Assembly: GCF_024169245.1 (NCBI RefSeq)
Contig: NZ_JALJWP010000001.1
Coordinates: 62,001-126,000 of the forward strand
Direction of reading: 5' to 3'
DNA from: Pseudomonas koreensis
Lineage (GTDB): Bacteria; Pseudomonadota; Gammaproteobacteria; Pseudomonadales; Pseudomonadaceae
DNA: 64,000 nucleotides
The translations under genes and the position numbers were made by a program. Positions 47,849 to 57,494 of the stretch are shown piece after piece. The number at the start of each line of letters is the position of its first letter. Positions within the stretch are counted from its first letter, which is position 1. Below the pieces are notes generated by a model that was given only the letters and a program-made list of their open reading frames with translations, was not told where the DNA came from and did no database searches.

Positions 47849-49713
47849 CAGATATCCTCGATTTCATTCAGGTTGCGCCCCGACAGAGCGGCTTTCACCG
47901 TCAGATCCATGCGGCGGGCAGCAAAAGCATCGGTCACTTGCGACAGACGCTTGGTCTGCTGCTCGATGGCGTAACCATCGGTACCTTTCATCAGTTCGGC
48001 CAGTTCCTGCATTTGCAGTTCGATGACCATGCGCTCTTCGGCGTCGAGCAAGCGCTCGCCATCGGCCTCCAGCGCACCCTGCACCGCTTCAAGCAGGCGC
48101 TGGGCATCGACCTGCTGCTCGCGCAGGACGCGGGCAACCTTGTCGTCATTGGCATGCTGGAACGAATCTTTGAGCATCTTGGCGATTTCGCCGTCGGTCA
48201 GGCCGTAGGACGGCTTGACCTGAATGCTCGCTTCAACGCCCGAGCCCAGTTCACGGGCGGACACGCTAAGCAAACCGTCGGCGTCGACCTGGAAGGTCAC
48301 GCGAATTTTCGCCGCACCGGCCACCATCGCCGGAATGCCGCGCAATTCGAAACGTGCCAGCGAGCGGCAGTCGCTGATCAGCTCGCGCTCGCCCTGCAAG
48401 ACGTGGATCGCCATGGCCGACTGGCCGTCTTTGTAAGTGGTGAAATCCTGGGCGCGGGCGACGGGGATGGTGGTGTTGCGCGGAATCACCTTCTCCATCA
48501 GACCGCCCATGGTTTCCAGCCCCAGGGACAGCGGAATCACATCGAGCAGCAGCAGTTCGCCGCCATCGCGTTTGTTGCCAGCCAGGGTATCGGCCTGGAT
48601 CGCGGCCCCGATGGCCACCACTTGATCCGGGTCGATTTCCGTCAATGGCTGACGACCAAAGGCTTCGGCAACAGCTTCACGAACACGCGGAACGCGGGTC
48701 GAACCGCCGACCATGACCACGGCGTGGACGTCTTCCAGCTCAATGCCGGAGTCGCGAACCGCGCGGCGGCAGGCTTTCAGACTGCGCGCAACCATTGGCT
48801 CGATCAGCGCATCGAAGGCTTCACGGGTCAGTTGTGCTTTCCAGTCGCCGTAAGCCACTTCCACACTGGCCGCGTCGGTCAGGGCTTCTTTGGCCGCGCA
48901 GGCGGTCTGCAGCAGATTGCGTTGTGCGCCCGGATCGAGATCAGCGGACAGCCCAGCGCTTTCAATGATCCAGCCGGCAATCGCGTGGTCGAAGTCATCG
49001 CCGCCCAGCGCGCTGTCGCCGCCGGTGGCCAGCACTTCAAAGACGCCGCCGGTCAGACGCAGAACCGAAATATCGAACGTACCGCCACCCAGGTCATAAA
49101 TCGCCACCAGACCTTCGGCGTGCTGATCCAGACCATACGCAACGGCAGCGGCGGTCGGCTCGTTGAGCAGACGCAACACGTTCAGACCGGCGAGCCTGGC
49201 CGCATCTTTGGTGGCCTGACGCTGAGCATCGTCGAAGTAGGCAGGGACGGTGATCACCGCGCCAACCAGTTCACCGCCCAAGGTCGCTTCAGCACGCAGA
49301 CGCAAGACCTTGAGAATATCGGCGGAGACTTCAACGGGGCTTTTCGGGCCTTGTACGGTGTCGATGAACGGCATGTGCGATTCGCCGCCGACAAAGCGGT
49401 ACGGCAGTTGCTCGCCCAATTGCTTGACGTCGGACAGCCCACGACCCATCAAGCGCTTGACCGACAGCACGGTATTCAGAGGATCGGAGGATGCGGCGAG
49501 CTTGGCCGACTCGCCGACTTCGACGCGGTCGGCGTGATAACGCACGGCGGACGGCAGGATGACCTGCCCGTTGGCGTCGGCCAGCGGCTCGGAAAGACCA
49601 CTGCGCAGCGCAGCGACCAGCGAATTGGTAGTACCCAAGTCGATGCCCACAGCCAGACGACGCTGGTGCGGTTGAGGACTTTGGCCGGGTTCGGCGATCT
49701 GCAGTAGAGCCAT
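47848..49713 (-). CDS. hscA: Hsp70-type chaperone HscA
   Basis: A 621-residue specialised Hsp70 that, with HscB, releases clusters from IscU. The actin-like ATPase holds [51 protein letters not shown] and [17 protein letters not shown]. From about 390 begins the substrate domain ([20 protein letters not shown]), and the C-terminus ends [10 protein letters not shown] as usual. The ATP sites appear intact. Confidence 0.98.
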   Translation of the reverse strand: MALLQIAEPGQSPQPHQRRLAVGIDLGTTNSLVAALRSGLSEPLADANGQVILPSAVRYHADRVEVGESAKLAASSDPLNTVLSVKRLMGRGLSDVKQLGEQLPYRFVGGESHMPFIDTVQGPKSPVEVSADILKVLRLRAEATLGGELVGAVITVPAYFDDAQRQATKDAARLAGLNVLRLLNEPTAAAVAYGLDQHAEGLVAIYDLGGGTFDISVLRLTGGVFEVLATGGDSALGGDDFDHAIAGWIIESAGLSADLDPGAQRNLLQTACAAKEALTDAASVEVAYGDWKAQLTREAFDALIEPMVARSLKACRRAVRDSGIELEDVHAVVMVGGSTRVPRVREAVAEAFGRQPLTEIDPDQVVAIGAAIQADTLAGNKRDGGELLLLDVIPLSLGLETMGGLMEKVIPRNTTIPVARAQDFTTYKDGQSAMAIHVLQGERELISDCRSLARFELRGIPAMVAGAAKIRVTFQVDADGLLSVSARELGSGVEASIQVKPSYGLTDGEIAKMLKDSFQHANDDKVARVLREQQVDAQRLLEAVQGALEADGERLLDAEERMVIELQMQELAELMKGTDGYAIEQQTKRLSQVTDAFAARRMDLTVKAALSGRNLNEIEDI

Positions 49714-49763
49714 GGTGATCAGGTCTTGTCTGTCTGTCAGCGTGCAATCAGGGCAGCACTGGG

Positions 49764-50285
49764 TTAATCGTCGAGGCGCTCTTCCAGCTGGCGCACTTCG
49801 TAGGTGAGCTTGTCGAGGAACTGCATGCGCCGCATCAGGCGTTCGGCCTGCTCGCGTTGCGCTGCATCATCCCAACAGGCTGCGAAGCTTTCGTTGAGCT
49901 GCTCCTGAGCTGCCTTCAAGCGACGCTTGAATACCGCGACACCGTCGAGGTCGGCACTGTCCTGCAGATCTTCAAGCTCTTCGCGCCATTGCATCTGCTG
50001 CAGAAGAAACTCGGGGTCGTGGACGGTGACTTCCATCGGCACTTCATGCCCGCTGATTTTCAACAGGTAGCGTGCGCGCTGGGCCGGGCTCTTGAGCGTC
50101 TGGTAGGCGTCGTTGAGCCGCGCCGATTGCTCGAGCGCCGAGCGCTGCTCGCGCTCCGAAGCGTCGGCAAAACGGTCGGGATGGACGCCGCGCGCCAACT
50201 CACGGTAGCGCGTGGCCAACTGCTCGAGATCCAGGCGGAAGCTCGGCTGCAGCTCGAATAAAGCGAAATGACAAGGAATACCCAC
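49764..50285 (-). CDS. hscB: J-domain co-chaperone HscB
   Basis: A 173-residue co-chaperone with the HPD tripeptide at 35-37 in the J domain and a C-terminal helical bundle that holds IscU ([16 protein letters not shown]). The start is GTG at 50285 ([16 protein letters not shown]), preceded by TGAGG that overlaps the iscA stop region; the longer frame to 50324 runs into iscA. It lies 50 bases before hscA. Confidence 0.95.
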   Translation of the reverse strand: MGIPCHFALFELQPSFRLDLEQLATRYRELARGVHPDRFADASEREQRSALEQSARLNDAYQTLKSPAQRARYLLKISGHEVPMEVTVHDPEFLLQQMQWREELEDLQDSADLDGVAVFKRRLKAAQEQLNESFAACWDDAAQREQAERLMRRMQFLDKLTYEVRQLEERLDD

Positions 50286-50293
50286 GACCAGCC

Positions 50294-50617
50294 TCAGATG
50301 TTGAAGCTTTCGCCGCAGCCACACTCACCGCGCACGTTGGGGTTGTTGAACTTGAAGCCTTCGTTCAACCCTTCCTTGACGAAATCGAGCTCGGTGCCGT
50401 CCAGGTAGGCCAGGCTTTTAGGGTCGATGATCACTTTTTCGCCGTGACTCTCGAACACCTGATCTTCCGCCACTACCTCGTCGACAAACTCCAGCACGTA
50501 GGCAAGGCCGGAACAGCCTGTGGTGCGAACACCCAGACGAATCCCTTCACCTTTGCCGCGCCCGTCGAGGGAGCGCCGCACGTGTCGAGCAGCCGCTTCT
50601 GTCATGCTGATAGCCAT
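50294..50617 (-). CDS. iscA: A-type Fe-S carrier IscA
   Basis: A 107-residue carrier with the three cluster cysteines Cys35 (TTGCSGLAY), Cys99 and Cys101 (GECGCGESF). I start at [13 protein letters not shown] (50617). It passes clusters from IscU to target proteins. It lies 34 bases after iscU. Confidence 0.97.
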   Translation of the reverse strand: MAISMTEAAARHVRRSLDGRGKGEGIRLGVRTTGCSGLAYVLEFVDEVVAEDQVFESHGEKVIIDPKSLAYLDGTELDFVKEGLNEGFKFNNPNVRGECGCGESFNI

Positions 50618-50651
50618 CGGTGACTCCTTACTCGTCGCCAAATCTTGAAAG

Positions 50652-51038
50652 TCAGATCAAGCCTTTCTTCTGCTTGTAATCGCGAACTGCCGCTTTGATA
50701 GCGTCTTCTGCGAGCACGGAGCAGTGGATTTTCACTGGCGGCAGGGCCAGTTCTTCGGCCAGCTGAGTGTTCTTGATGGTTTCGGCTTCGTCCAGGGTCT
50801 TGCCTTTCATCCACTCGGTGGCGAGGGAGCTGGAGGCAATTGCCGAACCGCAACCGTAGGTCTTGAACTTGGCGTCTTCGATAACGCCCTGATCGTTGAC
50901 CTTGATCTGCAAACGCATCACGTCGCCGCACGCCGGAGCGCCGACCATGCCGGTGCCGACATCAGGATCTTCCGCGTTCATCTTGCCGACGTTGCGCGGG
51001 TTTTCGTAGTGGTCGATGACCTTTTCGCTGTAAGCCAT
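50652..51038 (-). CDS. iscU: Fe-S scaffold IscU
   Basis: A 128-residue scaffold with Cys37 (PACGD), Cys63 ([11 protein letters not shown]), His105 and Cys106 ([10 protein letters not shown]) and the LPPVK motif (99-103) recognised by HscA. The start [20 protein letters not shown] at 51038 is standard. A gap of 100 bases separates it from iscS. Confidence 0.98.
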   Translation of the reverse strand: MAYSEKVIDHYENPRNVGKMNAEDPDVGTGMVGAPACGDVMRLQIKVNDQGVIEDAKFKTYGCGSAIASSSLATEWMKGKTLDEAETIKNTQLAEELALPPVKIHCSVLAEDAIKAAVRDYKQKKGLI

Positions 51039-51138
51039 GATTCTAATCCTCACTCATCAGGGCCGCTCTTGAGACCCTGCAACTGCGCTGCGTAAACCGC
51101 CGCGTCGCTACAGGATCTGTATCTGGCGGCTTCTATAT

Positions 51139-52353
51139 TTAGTGTGCCGCCCACTCGATTTTCGAGATATCGACGCCGTCTTTGTACATGTCCCACAGCG
51201 GCGACAGAGCGCGCAGCTTGGTAACGGCCTCGCAGACTTTCTGCGCGGCGTAGTCGATTTCTTCTTCGGTGGTGAAACGGCCGAAGGTAAAGCGGATCGA
51301 GCTGTGTGCCAGTTCGTCGTTGCGGCCCAGGGCGCGCAGTACATACGACGGCTCCAGCGACGCCGAGGTGCAGGCCGAACCGGACGATACCGCCAGATCC
51401 TTGAGCGCCATGATCAGCGACTCGCCTTCAACGTAGTTGAAGCTCAGGTTCAGGTTGTGCGGAACGCGGGCAGTCAGGCTGCCGTTGACGTACAGCTCTT
51501 CCAGATGCTCGACCTGCTGGTAGAAGCGATCGCTCAAGGCTTTGATGCGCACGTTTTCAGCGGCCATGTCTTCCTTGGCTACGCGGAACGCTTCACCCAT
51601 GCCGACGATCTGGTGGGTCGCCAGGGTGCCGGAACGCATGCCACGCTCGTGACCGCCGCCGTGCATGGTCGCTTCGATGCGCACACGCGGCTTGCGGCTG
51701 ACATAAAGCGCGCCGATGCCTTTAGGGCCATAAGTCTTGTGGGCGGAGAACGACATCATGTCGACTTTCAGCTTCTGCAGATCGATTTCGACCTTGCCAG
51801 TAGACTGAGCGGCGTCGACGTGGAACAGCACGCCCTTGGCGCGCAGCATCTCGCCAATGGCGGCGATGTCGTTGATGGTGCCGATTTCGTTGTTGACGTG
51901 CATTACCGACACCAGAATGGTGTCTTCGCGCAGGGCCGCATCGATCATTGCCGGAGTGATCAGACCGTCTTCGGTCGGCTCGAGGTAGGTCACTTCGAAA
52001 CCTTCACGCTCCAGTTGGCGCATGGTGTCGAGGACAGCCTTGTGCTCGATCTTGCTGGTGATCAGGTGCTTGCCCTTGGAGGCGTAGAAATGTGCCGCGC
52101 CCTTGATCGCCAGGTTGTCGGACTCGGTGGCACCGGAGGTCCAGACGATTTCACGCGGGTCGGCGTTGACCAGATCGGCCACCTGACGACGAGCGTTTTC
52201 GACGGACTCTTCAGCTTTCCAGCCGAACACGTGGGAGCGGGACGCCGGGTTACCGAAGTTTCCGTCGACCAGCAGGCATTCACTCATTTTCTGCGCAACG
52301 CGCGGATCAACCGGGGTGGTTGCAGAGTAATCAAGGTAAATCGGCAATTTCAT
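51139..52353 (-). CDS. iscS: Cysteine desulfurase IscS
   Basis: A 404-residue PLP enzyme that supplies sulfur from cysteine. Lys206 ([10 protein letters not shown]) binds PLP, and Cys328 ([14 protein letters not shown]) carries the persulfide. The C-terminal end ISKIEWAAH is typical. Fifty bases separate it from iscR. Confidence 0.98.
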   Translation of the reverse strand: MKLPIYLDYSATTPVDPRVAQKMSECLLVDGNFGNPASRSHVFGWKAEESVENARRQVADLVNADPREIVWTSGATESDNLAIKGAAHFYASKGKHLITSKIEHKAVLDTMRQLEREGFEVTYLEPTEDGLITPAMIDAALREDTILVSVMHVNNEIGTINDIAAIGEMLRAKGVLFHVDAAQSTGKVEIDLQKLKVDMMSFSAHKTYGPKGIGALYVSRKPRVRIEATMHGGGHERGMRSGTLATHQIVGMGEAFRVAKEDMAAENVRIKALSDRFYQQVEHLEELYVNGSLTARVPHNLNLSFNYVEGESLIMALKDLAVSSGSACTSASLEPSYVLRALGRNDELAHSSIRFTFGRFTTEEEIDYAAQKVCEAVTKLRALSPLWDMYKDGVDISKIEWAAH

Positions 52354-52403
52354 GGACTATCTCCTAAATCAGGGCTGGCGTGCCGCGGGTAGCTCTTCGG
52401 CTG

Positions 52404-52895
52404 TCATTCGACGGCGGACGCTTCAATCTTGTCCAGGCGTGGCGCCTTGCTGCTGCAACGGCGCTGGTCCTGACGCTGGGCCACTTCTTGTACCTCACGG
52501 CGAGTCACAAGGTCGGCCAAGCTGATACCGCTCAGAAATTCGTGAATCTGCAGGCTCAAGTCGCACCACAGATGATGGGTCAGGCAGGTATCACCGGAAT
52601 GGCAATCGCCCTGGCCCTGGCACTTGGTGGCATCGACCGATTCGTTCACCGCATCGATCACCTGGGCGACCTGGATGCCCTGCATATCGCGGGACAACTG
52701 GTAGCCACCACCCGGACCGCGAACACTGGAAACCAGGTTGCTGCGGCGCAGCTTGGCGAACAGCTGTTCGAGGTAGGACAGGGAGATGCCTTGGCGCTCG
52801 GAGATATCGGCCAGAGACACCGGCCCGTGCTGCGCGTGCAACGCCAGGTCAAGCATGGCGGTCACGGCGTATCGGCCTTTTGTAGTCAGTCGCAT
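52404..52895 (-). CDS. iscR: Iron-sulfur cluster regulator IscR
   Basis: A 163-residue Rrf2 family regulator: winged helix ([44 protein letters not shown]) and the [2Fe-2S] ligands Cys92, Cys98, Cys104 and His107. It represses the isc operon when clusters are plentiful; two putative operators lie just upstream. Confidence 0.98.
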   Translation of the reverse strand: MRLTTKGRYAVTAMLDLALHAQHGPVSLADISERQGISLSYLEQLFAKLRRSNLVSSVRGPGGGYQLSRDMQGIQVAQVIDAVNESVDATKCQGQGDCHSGDTCLTHHLWCDLSLQIHEFLSGISLADLVTRREVQEVAQRQDQRRCSSKAPRLDKIEASAVE

Positions 52896-52935
52896 GGACA
52901 GTTACCACGGAGTTCGGAATGGGCGGGAGTATGCA

Positions 52936-52959
52936 ATTCCCGAGCATTTAAGTCAACTA
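52936..52959 (-). promoter_or_regulatory. Putative IscR operator, promoter-proximal
   Basis: On the minus strand TAGTTGACTTAAATGCTCGG followed by GAAT closely resembles the E. coli iscR operator that covers the -35 region (TAGTTGACC...TACTCGGGAAT, from memory). It lies 41 bases upstream of the iscR ATG; TTGACT could be the -35 box and TGCATACT the -10 region. Confidence 0.6.
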
Positions 52960-52983
52960 TAAGACCTAGTGCTTTAGTCGGGT
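52960..52983 (-). promoter_or_regulatory. Putative IscR operator, distal
   Basis: On the minus strand CCCGACTAAAGCACTAGGTC then TTAT fits the type 1 IscR pattern (CCGACTAAA...AGTCGGGT-like arms, right arm diverged). It directly abuts the proximal site, giving a tandem arrangement as in E. coli. Confidence 0.55.
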
Positions 52984-53054
52984 TTACCCGCAAAAGAGCG
53001 CGCGAATGATAGCAAAGGCCTGCGGCGTACAGCCAGTGATACCGAGCCATCGTT

Positions 53055-53122
53055 CATCGCGAGCAGGCTCACTCCTACATTTGGAATGCGCTCTCCTGTA
53101 GGAGTGAGCCTGCTCGCGATAG
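53055..53122. repeat. REP inverted pair
   Basis: ATCGCGAGCAGGCTCACTCC at 53055 and GGAGTGAGCCTGCTCGCGAT ending near 53120, close spacing, between cysE and iscR on the minus strand. Confidence 0.88.
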
Positions 53123-53134
53123 CAGCGCCTCGGT

Positions 53135-53914
53135 TTAACTGGCCTGGCTCTGATCCTTGCCTTTGACGCAGGCGAAGTCTTCTTCGCGCAGCTCAGGCAG
53201 ATCTTTCGCACAGTAATTGCTGCCCAGGTCCTTCAGCGCGCCGCACATGCCTTCCAGACGTCCGTCCACCGCTTGCAGATGATCGAGCAACTGGCCGATG
53301 GCGCGGGCCACCGGGTCGGGCATGTCTTCGCTGACACCGTAGGCGTCGAAACCGATCTTCTCGGCCATGGCTTTGCGCTTGGCGTCCTGCTCTTCATCAG
53401 TCTTGATGATGATCCGCCCTGGAATTCCCACCACGGTGGCGCCCGGTGGCACTTCCTTGGTTACCACAGCGTTGGAACCGACTTTGGCGCCTGCACCGAC
53501 CGTGAACGGGCCAAGGACCTTGGCGCCGGCTCCAACCACCACGCCATCACCCAGCGTCGGGTGGCGCTTGCCTTTGTTCCAACTGGTGCCGCCGAGGGTC
53601 ACACCTTGATAGATGGTCACGTCGTCGCCGATCTCGGCGGTTTCACCAATGACGATGCCCATGCCGTGGTCGATGAAGAAACGCCGACCAACTTTGGCGC
53701 CCGGATGAATTTCGATTCCGGTCAGCCAGCGACCGAAGTTCGACACCAGTCGCGCCAACCATTTCAGCTCGTTGCGCCAGAGCATGCCGGCCAGTCGATG
53801 AATCCAGATCGCATGCATGCCGGGGTAGCAGGTCAGGACTTCAAAAGCGTTACGCGCCGCCGGGTCTCGATGGAATACGCTCTGGATATCTTCACGCAAA
53901 CGCTCAAACATCAT
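53135..53914 (-). CDS. cysE: Serine O-acetyltransferase
   Basis: A 259-residue hexapeptide-repeat enzyme of the short EpsC-like type. [20 protein letters not shown] and [20 protein letters not shown] carry the active His/Asp residues, and [20 protein letters not shown] forms the left-handed helix. It makes O-acetylserine for cysteine synthesis, supplying the substrate of IscS. It follows trmJ with no gap, so the two are likely co-transcribed. Confidence 0.95.
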   Translation of the reverse strand: MMFERLREDIQSVFHRDPAARNAFEVLTCYPGMHAIWIHRLAGMLWRNELKWLARLVSNFGRWLTGIEIHPGAKVGRRFFIDHGMGIVIGETAEIGDDVTIYQGVTLGGTSWNKGKRHPTLGDGVVVGAGAKVLGPFTVGAGAKVGSNAVVTKEVPPGATVVGIPGRIIIKTDEEQDAKRKAMAEKIGFDAYGVSEDMPDPVARAIGQLLDHLQAVDGRLEGMCGALKDLGSNYCAKDLPELREEDFACVKGKDQSQAS

Positions 53915-54685
53915 TCAATCCTTCCGCTTTAGAAGCTCGCCACGGGCCGCTTTCTGGGTCTCCGTGAGGATGCCACGCAAAATATTCATTTCCGCCCGGC
54001 TGACCGAGCTGCGTCCATACAACCGACGCAGGCGCGCCATCAAGTGCCGAGGTTTTTCCGGGTCGAGGAACTCGATGGCAACCAGCGTCTGCTCAAGATG
54101 CTCATAGAATCGCTCCAGCTCATCCATGGTCGCCAGCTCGGCGCTTTTCACCGAGGCCACTTCTTCTTTCTCGACCTTGCTCGGCTGACCCTGCGCAGCC
54201 AGCCAGGCCATGCGCACTTCATAACTCAACACCTGCACCGCCGCCCCGAGGTTCAGCGAACTGAAGGTCGGGTCGGAAGGGATGTGCACGTGGAAGTGAC
54301 ATCGCTGCAGCTCTTCGTTGGTCAGGCCGGAGTCTTCACGGCCGAACACCAGAGCGATCTCGGCGCCCTGCCCGGCTTCCTCGACCACTTTGTTGCCGCA
54401 TTCGCGCGGATCCAGCAGCGGCCAGGGAATACGGCGATCGCGGGCGCTGGTACCGAGCACCAGATTGCAACCGACCAAAGCGTCTTCCAGAGTGGCGACG
54501 ACTTGCGCGTTTTCAAGGATGTCACCGGCACCGGAGGCGCGGGCGTCGGCCTCGTGGTGCGGGAAGACCCGCGGTTCGACCAGCACCAGTCGCGACAGAC
54601 CCATGTTTTTCATGGCGCGCGCGGCCCCGCCGATGTTGCCGGGGTGGCTGGTGTTGACCAGGACGACACGAATGTTCTGCAGCAA
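53915..54685 (-). CDS. trmJ: tRNA (cytidine/uridine-32-2'-O)-methyltransferase
   Basis: A 256-residue SPOUT enzyme. N-terminal NIRVVLVNTSHPGNIGGAAR, the knot segments LVFGREDSGLTNEELQRCHF and IPSDPTFSSLNLGAAVQVLS, and a C-terminal basic helix region are seen. It methylates the ribose of residue 32 in tRNAs. It is divergent from suhB, with 145 bases between, where their promoters must lie. Confidence 0.96.
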   Translation of the reverse strand: MLQNIRVVLVNTSHPGNIGGAARAMKNMGLSRLVLVEPRVFPHHEADARASGAGDILENAQVVATLEDALVGCNLVLGTSARDRRIPWPLLDPRECGNKVVEEAGQGAEIALVFGREDSGLTNEELQRCHFHVHIPSDPTFSSLNLGAAVQVLSYEVRMAWLAAQGQPSKVEKEEVASVKSAELATMDELERFYEHLEQTLVAIEFLDPEKPRHLMARLRRLYGRSSVSRAEMNILRGILTETQKAARGELLKRKD

Positions 54686-54830
54686 GGGAGGCGCTCTCGG
54701 ACACAGGAAAGGGGGGCAAATCTTACAGAACAGCCTACCGTTAAGCTATGAAAGCGAACAGCGTCCTTCACCTGAAGAAAAGTTCTGATAGAATGCGCGG
54801 CTTTCTTTAACAACCTTAGGTGACACATCC

Positions 54831-55649
54831 ATGCAGCCCATGCTGAATATCGCGCTGCGCGCCGCCCGCAGCGCCAGTGAACTGATCTTCCGCTCCATCG
54901 AGCGCCTGGATACCATCAAGGTCGACGAAAAAGACGCCAAGGATTACGTATCCGAGGTCGATCGCGCCGCTGAACAGAAAATCATCGATGCCCTGCGCAA
55001 GGCTTACCCGAATCACTCGATCCAGGGTGAAGAAACCGGCCTGCACGCCGGCACCGGCATCGAAGGCGAAGAGTACCTGTGGATCATCGATCCGCTGGAC
55101 GGCACCACCAACTTCCTCCGTGGCATTCCGCATTTTGCAGTGAGCATCGCCTGCAAATATCGTGGCCGCCTGGAACACGCAGTGGTGCTGGACCCGGTTC
55201 GCCAGGAAGAATTCACCGCCAGCCGTGGTCGCGGCGCTCAACTGAACGGTCGCCGTCTGCGCGTCAGCGGTCGCACCAGCCTCGACGGCGCCCTGCTCGG
55301 CACTGGCTTCCCGTTCCGTGACGATCAGATGGACAACCTCGACAACTACCTGGGCATGTTCCGCGCCCTGGTTGGCCAGACTGCTGGCATCCGCCGCGCC
55401 GGCTCGGCGAGCCTGGACCTGGCCTACGTGGCTGCCGGTCGTTTCGACGCGTTCTGGGAGTCGGGCCTGTCCGAGTGGGACATGGCTGCAGGCGCCCTGC
55501 TGATCCAGGAAGCTGGCGGTCTGGTGAGCGATTTCACCGGCGGTCACGACTTCCTCGAGAAAGGCCACATCGTTGCCGGCAACACCAAATGCTTCAAGGC
55601 AGTGCTGACAGCGATCCAGCCGCACCTGCCGGCTTCGTTGAAGCGTTAA
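54831..55649 (+). CDS. suhB: Inositol-1-monophosphatase family protein SuhB
   Basis: A 272-residue Mg-dependent phosphatase: metal ligands in GEETG, the signature WIIDPLDGTTNFLRGIPHFA and the second motif WDMAAGALLIQEAGG. SuhB also joins rRNA antitermination complexes in E. coli and affects virulence regulation in P. aeruginosa. It is monocistronic and followed by a strong terminator. Confidence 0.95.
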   Translation: MQPMLNIALRAARSASELIFRSIERLDTIKVDEKDAKDYVSEVDRAAEQKIIDALRKAYPNHSIQGEETGLHAGTGIEGEEYLWIIDPLDGTTNFLRGIPHFAVSIACKYRGRLEHAVVLDPVRQEEFTASRGRGAQLNGRRLRVSGRTSLDGALLGTGFPFRDDQMDNLDNYLGMFRALVGQTAGIRRAGSASLDLAYVAAGRFDAFWESGLSEWDMAAGALLIQEAGGLVSDFTGGHDFLEKGHIVAGNTKCFKAVLTAIQPHLPASLKR

Positions 55650-55663
55650 GCTTTCCGCGAAAC

Positions 55664-55692
55664 GAAAAAAACACCCTTCGGGGTGTTTTTTT
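55664..55692 (+). terminator. Terminator of suhB
   Basis: AAAAAACACCCTTCGGGGTGTTTTTTT: stem ACACCC/GGGTGT with a TTCG loop and T7, 15 bases after the stop. Confidence 0.92.
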
Positions 55693-55733
55693 ATGCCTGG
55701 AATTTCCCCCCTCCAGACACACCACGAACCCAA

Positions 55734-55823
55734 TGTAGGAGTGAGCCTGCTCGCGATAGCGTCGTATCAATCACCACCCGCTTTGAATGATGAATCGCTA
55801 TCGCGAGCAGGCTCACTCCTACA
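55734..55823. repeat. REP inverted pair
   Basis: TGTAGGAGTGAGCCTGCTCG at 55734 and CGAGCAGGCTCACTCCTACA ending at 55823, with GCGATAGCG / CGCTATCGC inside, between the convergent suhB and glycine-zipper genes. Confidence 0.9.
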
Positions 55824-55856
55824 AGGGAATGCGGTGCAGCCAAAAAACGCGGGCAC

Positions 55857-55885
55857 AAAAAAAGCACCCCGCAGGGTGCTTCTTT
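55857..55885 (-). terminator. Terminator of the glycine-zipper gene
   Basis: On the minus strand GAAGCACCCTGCGGGGTGCTTTTTTT: stem AGCACCC/GGGTGCT with T7. Confidence 0.9.
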
Positions 55886-55900
55886 CATAACAGTGGAATC

Positions 55901-56449
55901 TTACTGAGCTGGCTCATTCTGCGACAGGATCAGCTTGCCTTCCTTGTCGACCGGAATCTGGTTGCCCGGATCGCGATCCATCCGCACTTTGCCTTCCTTG
56001 CCATCGAGCGAGTAACGCACATCGTAACCAACGACCTTGTCGCTGATGTCATTGACCGTGTTGCAACGGGTTTGGGTGGTGGTGTAGGTATCGCGGTTCT
56101 GCATACCTTCCTGCACCTTGTTACCGGCATAACCGCCGCCGACTGCACCGGCTACCGTGGCAATCTTCTTGCCGGTACCGCCGCCCACCTGATTACCCAA
56201 CAAACCACCGGCTACGGCGCCAATTGCCGTGCCGAGAATCTGGTGTTGATCCTTGACCGGCGCCTGCCGGGTCACGGTTACATCCTTGCATACTTCACGT
56301 GGAGTCTTGATCTGTGTCTTGACCGGCTCAACGGCTAATACTTGCGCATACTCAGGGCCGCTTTTAACCAGGCTGTAGGTGGCAACAGCACCCCCGGCTG
56401 TGACACCGACAGCACCCAATACCGCACCAACCAGCATCGACTTGTTCAC
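55901..56449 (-). CDS. Glycine-zipper 2TM domain protein, cell envelope
   Basis: A 182-residue envelope protein. An N-terminal membrane/signal stretch (MLVGAVLGAVGVTAGGAVAT) is followed by a glycine-zipper pair (ILGTAIGAVAGGLLGNQVGG, VAGAVGGGYAGNKVQEGMQN) of the Rick_17kDa/SlyB type, and then a polar C-terminal domain (YDVRYSLDGKEGKVRMDRDP). Related proteins sit in the outer membrane or periplasm, with roles in envelope integrity. No cysteine stands at a lipobox, so it is not an obvious lipoprotein. It is monocistronic with its own terminator. Confidence 0.85.
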   Translation of the reverse strand: MNKSMLVGAVLGAVGVTAGGAVATYSLVKSGPEYAQVLAVEPVKTQIKTPREVCKDVTVTRQAPVKDQHQILGTAIGAVAGGLLGNQVGGGTGKKIATVAGAVGGGYAGNKVQEGMQNRDTYTTTQTRCNTVNDISDKVVGYDVRYSLDGKEGKVRMDRDPGNQIPVDKEGKLILSQNEPAQ

Positions 56450-56506
56450 ATGAACCTCCTGACCATCACATGCGGGACGCGCCCGCGCTTCTCCCAGCCT
56501 TGGAGC

Positions 56507-56540
56507 ACAAAAAAAGGCGGGAGTTCAACTCGCGCCTTTT
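56507..56540 (-). terminator. Terminator of the sec operon
   Basis: On the minus strand AAAAGGCGCGAGTTGAACTC followed by CCGCCTTTTTTT; stem GGCGcGAGTT/AACTCcCGCC with T7, 31 bases after the secF stop. Confidence 0.85.
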
Positions 56541-56570
56541 GCTGGCTGACAGCCGGGAAATCGCTGGCCG

Positions 56571-57485
56571 TTATGGACGGTCGTCGACTTCCTTCTCGGT
56601 GTTGGCAGGAGGAATCAGATCCTCTGTGGTCAGGTTCAGCCAGATCAGCACCACGTTGGCGATGTAGATCGACGAGTAGGTACCCGCCAACACACCGATG
56701 AACAGCGCGATGGAAAAGCCGAACAGGTTGTCGCCGCCGAAGAACAGCAGCGCCGCGATCGCCAGCAGCGTGGAGATCGACGTCGCCATGGTGCGCAGCA
56801 GGGTCTGGGTGGTCGAGATGTTGATGTTCTCGATCAGCGTCGCCTTGCGCAGCACGCGGAAGTTCTCACGTACCCGGTCGAAAACGACGATGGTGTCGTT
56901 CAGCGAGTAACCGATGATCGCCAGCACCGCCGCCAGTACCGTCAGATCGAAGGTGATCTGGAAGTACGAGAGGATACCCACGGTCACGATCACGTCGTGG
57001 ATCAGCGAGACAATCGCGCCGACCGCGAACTTCCACTGAAAGCGGAACGCCAGGTAGATCAGGATGCCGCCGAGCGCCAGCAGCATGCCGAGGCCGCCCT
57101 GGTCGCGCAGCTCTTCACCGACCTGCGGGCCGACGAACTCGACACGCTTGACCGTCGCCGGGTTGTCGCCGCCGATCTTCTGCAGCGCTTCGGCAACCTG
57201 ATGGCCCAGTTGCGGGTCTTCACCCGGCATGCGCACCAGCAGGTCAGTCGTGGCGCCGAAATTCTGCACCACGGCTTCGTGATAACCGGAGGTCGCCAGC
57301 TGCTCGCGCACCTTGGTGACGTCGGCCGGACGCTCGTAGGTCAGCTCGATGAGCGTACCGCCGGTGAAGTCCAGACCCCAGTTCATGCCCTTGGTGGCGA
57401 CACTGAACAAGGCAATGACGGTAAGCAACACGGTGACGCCGAACGCGAAGTTGCGAACGCCCATGAAGTTGATTGTACGTAACAT
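56571..57485 (-). CDS. secF: Protein translocase subunit SecF
   Basis: A 304-residue inner-membrane protein of the SecDF complex, which uses the proton gradient to pull exported proteins through SecYEG. The first helix is followed by GLDFTGGTLIELTY, a periplasmic loop, and then five helices with YSLNDTIVVFDRVRENFR and the conserved DNLFGFSIALFIGV. The acidic C-terminal end is PANTEKEVDDRP. Nine bases after secD. Confidence 0.97.
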   Translation of the reverse strand: MLRTINFMGVRNFAFGVTVLLTVIALFSVATKGMNWGLDFTGGTLIELTYERPADVTKVREQLATSGYHEAVVQNFGATTDLLVRMPGEDPQLGHQVAEALQKIGGDNPATVKRVEFVGPQVGEELRDQGGLGMLLALGGILIYLAFRFQWKFAVGAIVSLIHDVIVTVGILSYFQITFDLTVLAAVLAIIGYSLNDTIVVFDRVRENFRVLRKATLIENINISTTQTLLRTMATSISTLLAIAALLFFGGDNLFGFSIALFIGVLAGTYSSIYIANVVLIWLNLTTEDLIPPANTEKEVDDRP

Positions 57486-57494
57486 GGCAGCCCC

